From the NCBI RefSeq assembly GCF_003234965.1, contig NZ_QKVK01000008.1, forward strand, positions 1-64,000: a stretch of 64,000 bases of DNA, given 5' to 3'. Positions 63,944 through 64,000 of this stretch are shown here, piece after piece (within the stretch, counting starts at the first letter, position 1; every line of letters begins with the position of its first letter). The notes beneath the pieces were generated by a model. That model was not told the origin of the DNA. It saw only the letters and a program-made list of their open reading frames with translations, and did not search any database. Origin of the DNA: Aestuariivirga litoralis (GTDB lineage Bacteria > Pseudomonadota > Alphaproteobacteria > Rhizobiales > Aestuariivirgaceae). Position numbers and translations under genes: made by a program.

Positions 63944-64000
63944 ATGAGAGACTATGCCCTGCACCGCGCCGAAGCCTCGGAAGCCACCGGCAGCCTGGCG
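63944..64000 (+). CDS. Partial gene start, possible DUF1127 protein
   Basis: Only 19 codons are inside the window: MRDYALHRAEASEATGSLA. A very strong GGAGG (63931-63935) precedes the ATG. In this bacterial order LysR genes of this kind often stand divergent from small DUF1127 proteins with such short polar N-termini, but the family domain itself is cut off, so this is a guess. Confidence 0.45.
   Translation, partial: MRDYALHRAEASEATGSLA

Overview
The window is about 64 kb of GC-rich, densely coding chromosome from an alphaproteobacterium, most likely of the order Hyphomicrobiales (Rhizobiales). The clues are an FnrL-type regulator with a CX2CX7C iron-sulfur cluster, a plant-type glutamate-cysteine ligase, an HWE histidine kinase, a DUF4170 protein, the EAL-like / HAD-IIA / ribF block, many periplasmic-binding-protein ABC importers and RIME-like palindromic repeats. 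The genus cannot be told from sequence alone. No phage, transposon, CRISPR array or tRNA gene is seen.

Layout. (1) 1-151: 3' end of a 5S rRNA gene, the tail of an rRNA operon, and its terminator. (2) 366-19017: a reductive pyrimidine catabolism island. It holds preT/preA (dihydropyrimidine dehydrogenase), a cytosine-deaminase-family enzyme, a divergent RutR-type regulator, an ABC importer, dihydropyrimidinase, a Zn-dependent N-carbamoyl-beta-amino-acid hydrolase, a RocB-like M20 peptidase and a RidA protein. Interspersed are an FnrL-Usp oxygen-response unit, leuB, a lytic transglycosylase and an aldo/keto reductase. The last pathway step, beta-alanine:pyruvate transamination, is probably the class III aminotransferase at 49808. 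(3) 19018-26812: amine and amino-acid oxidation (PuuB-like oxidase, DadA-like dehydrogenase, a trimethylamine-dehydrogenase-like flavoprotein, N-carbamoylputrescine amidase), RlpA and an MFS exporter. (4) 27074-39457: a sugar or polyol catabolic island with a GntR regulator, TIM-barrel isomerase, Gfo/Idh dehydrogenase, an ABC importer with two unlike ATPases and a small extra membrane protein, a PfkB kinase, two SDRs and a rhamnose-mutarotase-like protein. (5) 39582-43404: an unusual operon (tandem SRPBCC protein, Tm-1-like/UPF0261 protein, tagatose-3-epimerase-like protein) divergent from a DJ-1/PfpI protein. (6) 43525-49522: a Ni/Co permease, an MBL-fold hydrolase and a PotABCD-type polyamine importer divergent from a TetR regulator. 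(7) 49808-64000: the aminotransferase, then housekeeping genes (degenerate EAL protein, HAD-IIA, ribF, DMT exporter, DUF4170, cysQ, pmbA, ubiA, rsmE, gshA), an HWE kinase and a LysR regulator.

Working together: 5-methylcytosine or cytosine would be deaminated to thymine or uracil, reduced by PreTA, opened by dihydropyrimidinase, decarbamoylated and transaminated. RutR-like operators lie upstream of both preTA and the ABC importer. The deaminase has Cys at the residue that is Asp314 in E. coli CodA, which points to 5-methylcytosine as substrate. The sugar importer pairs one ATPase lacking its H-loop His with one having a degraded signature motif, giving one predicted catalytic and one degenerate ATP site. 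Two palindromic repeat families sit only downstream of stop codons and never in the eight divergent promoter gaps.
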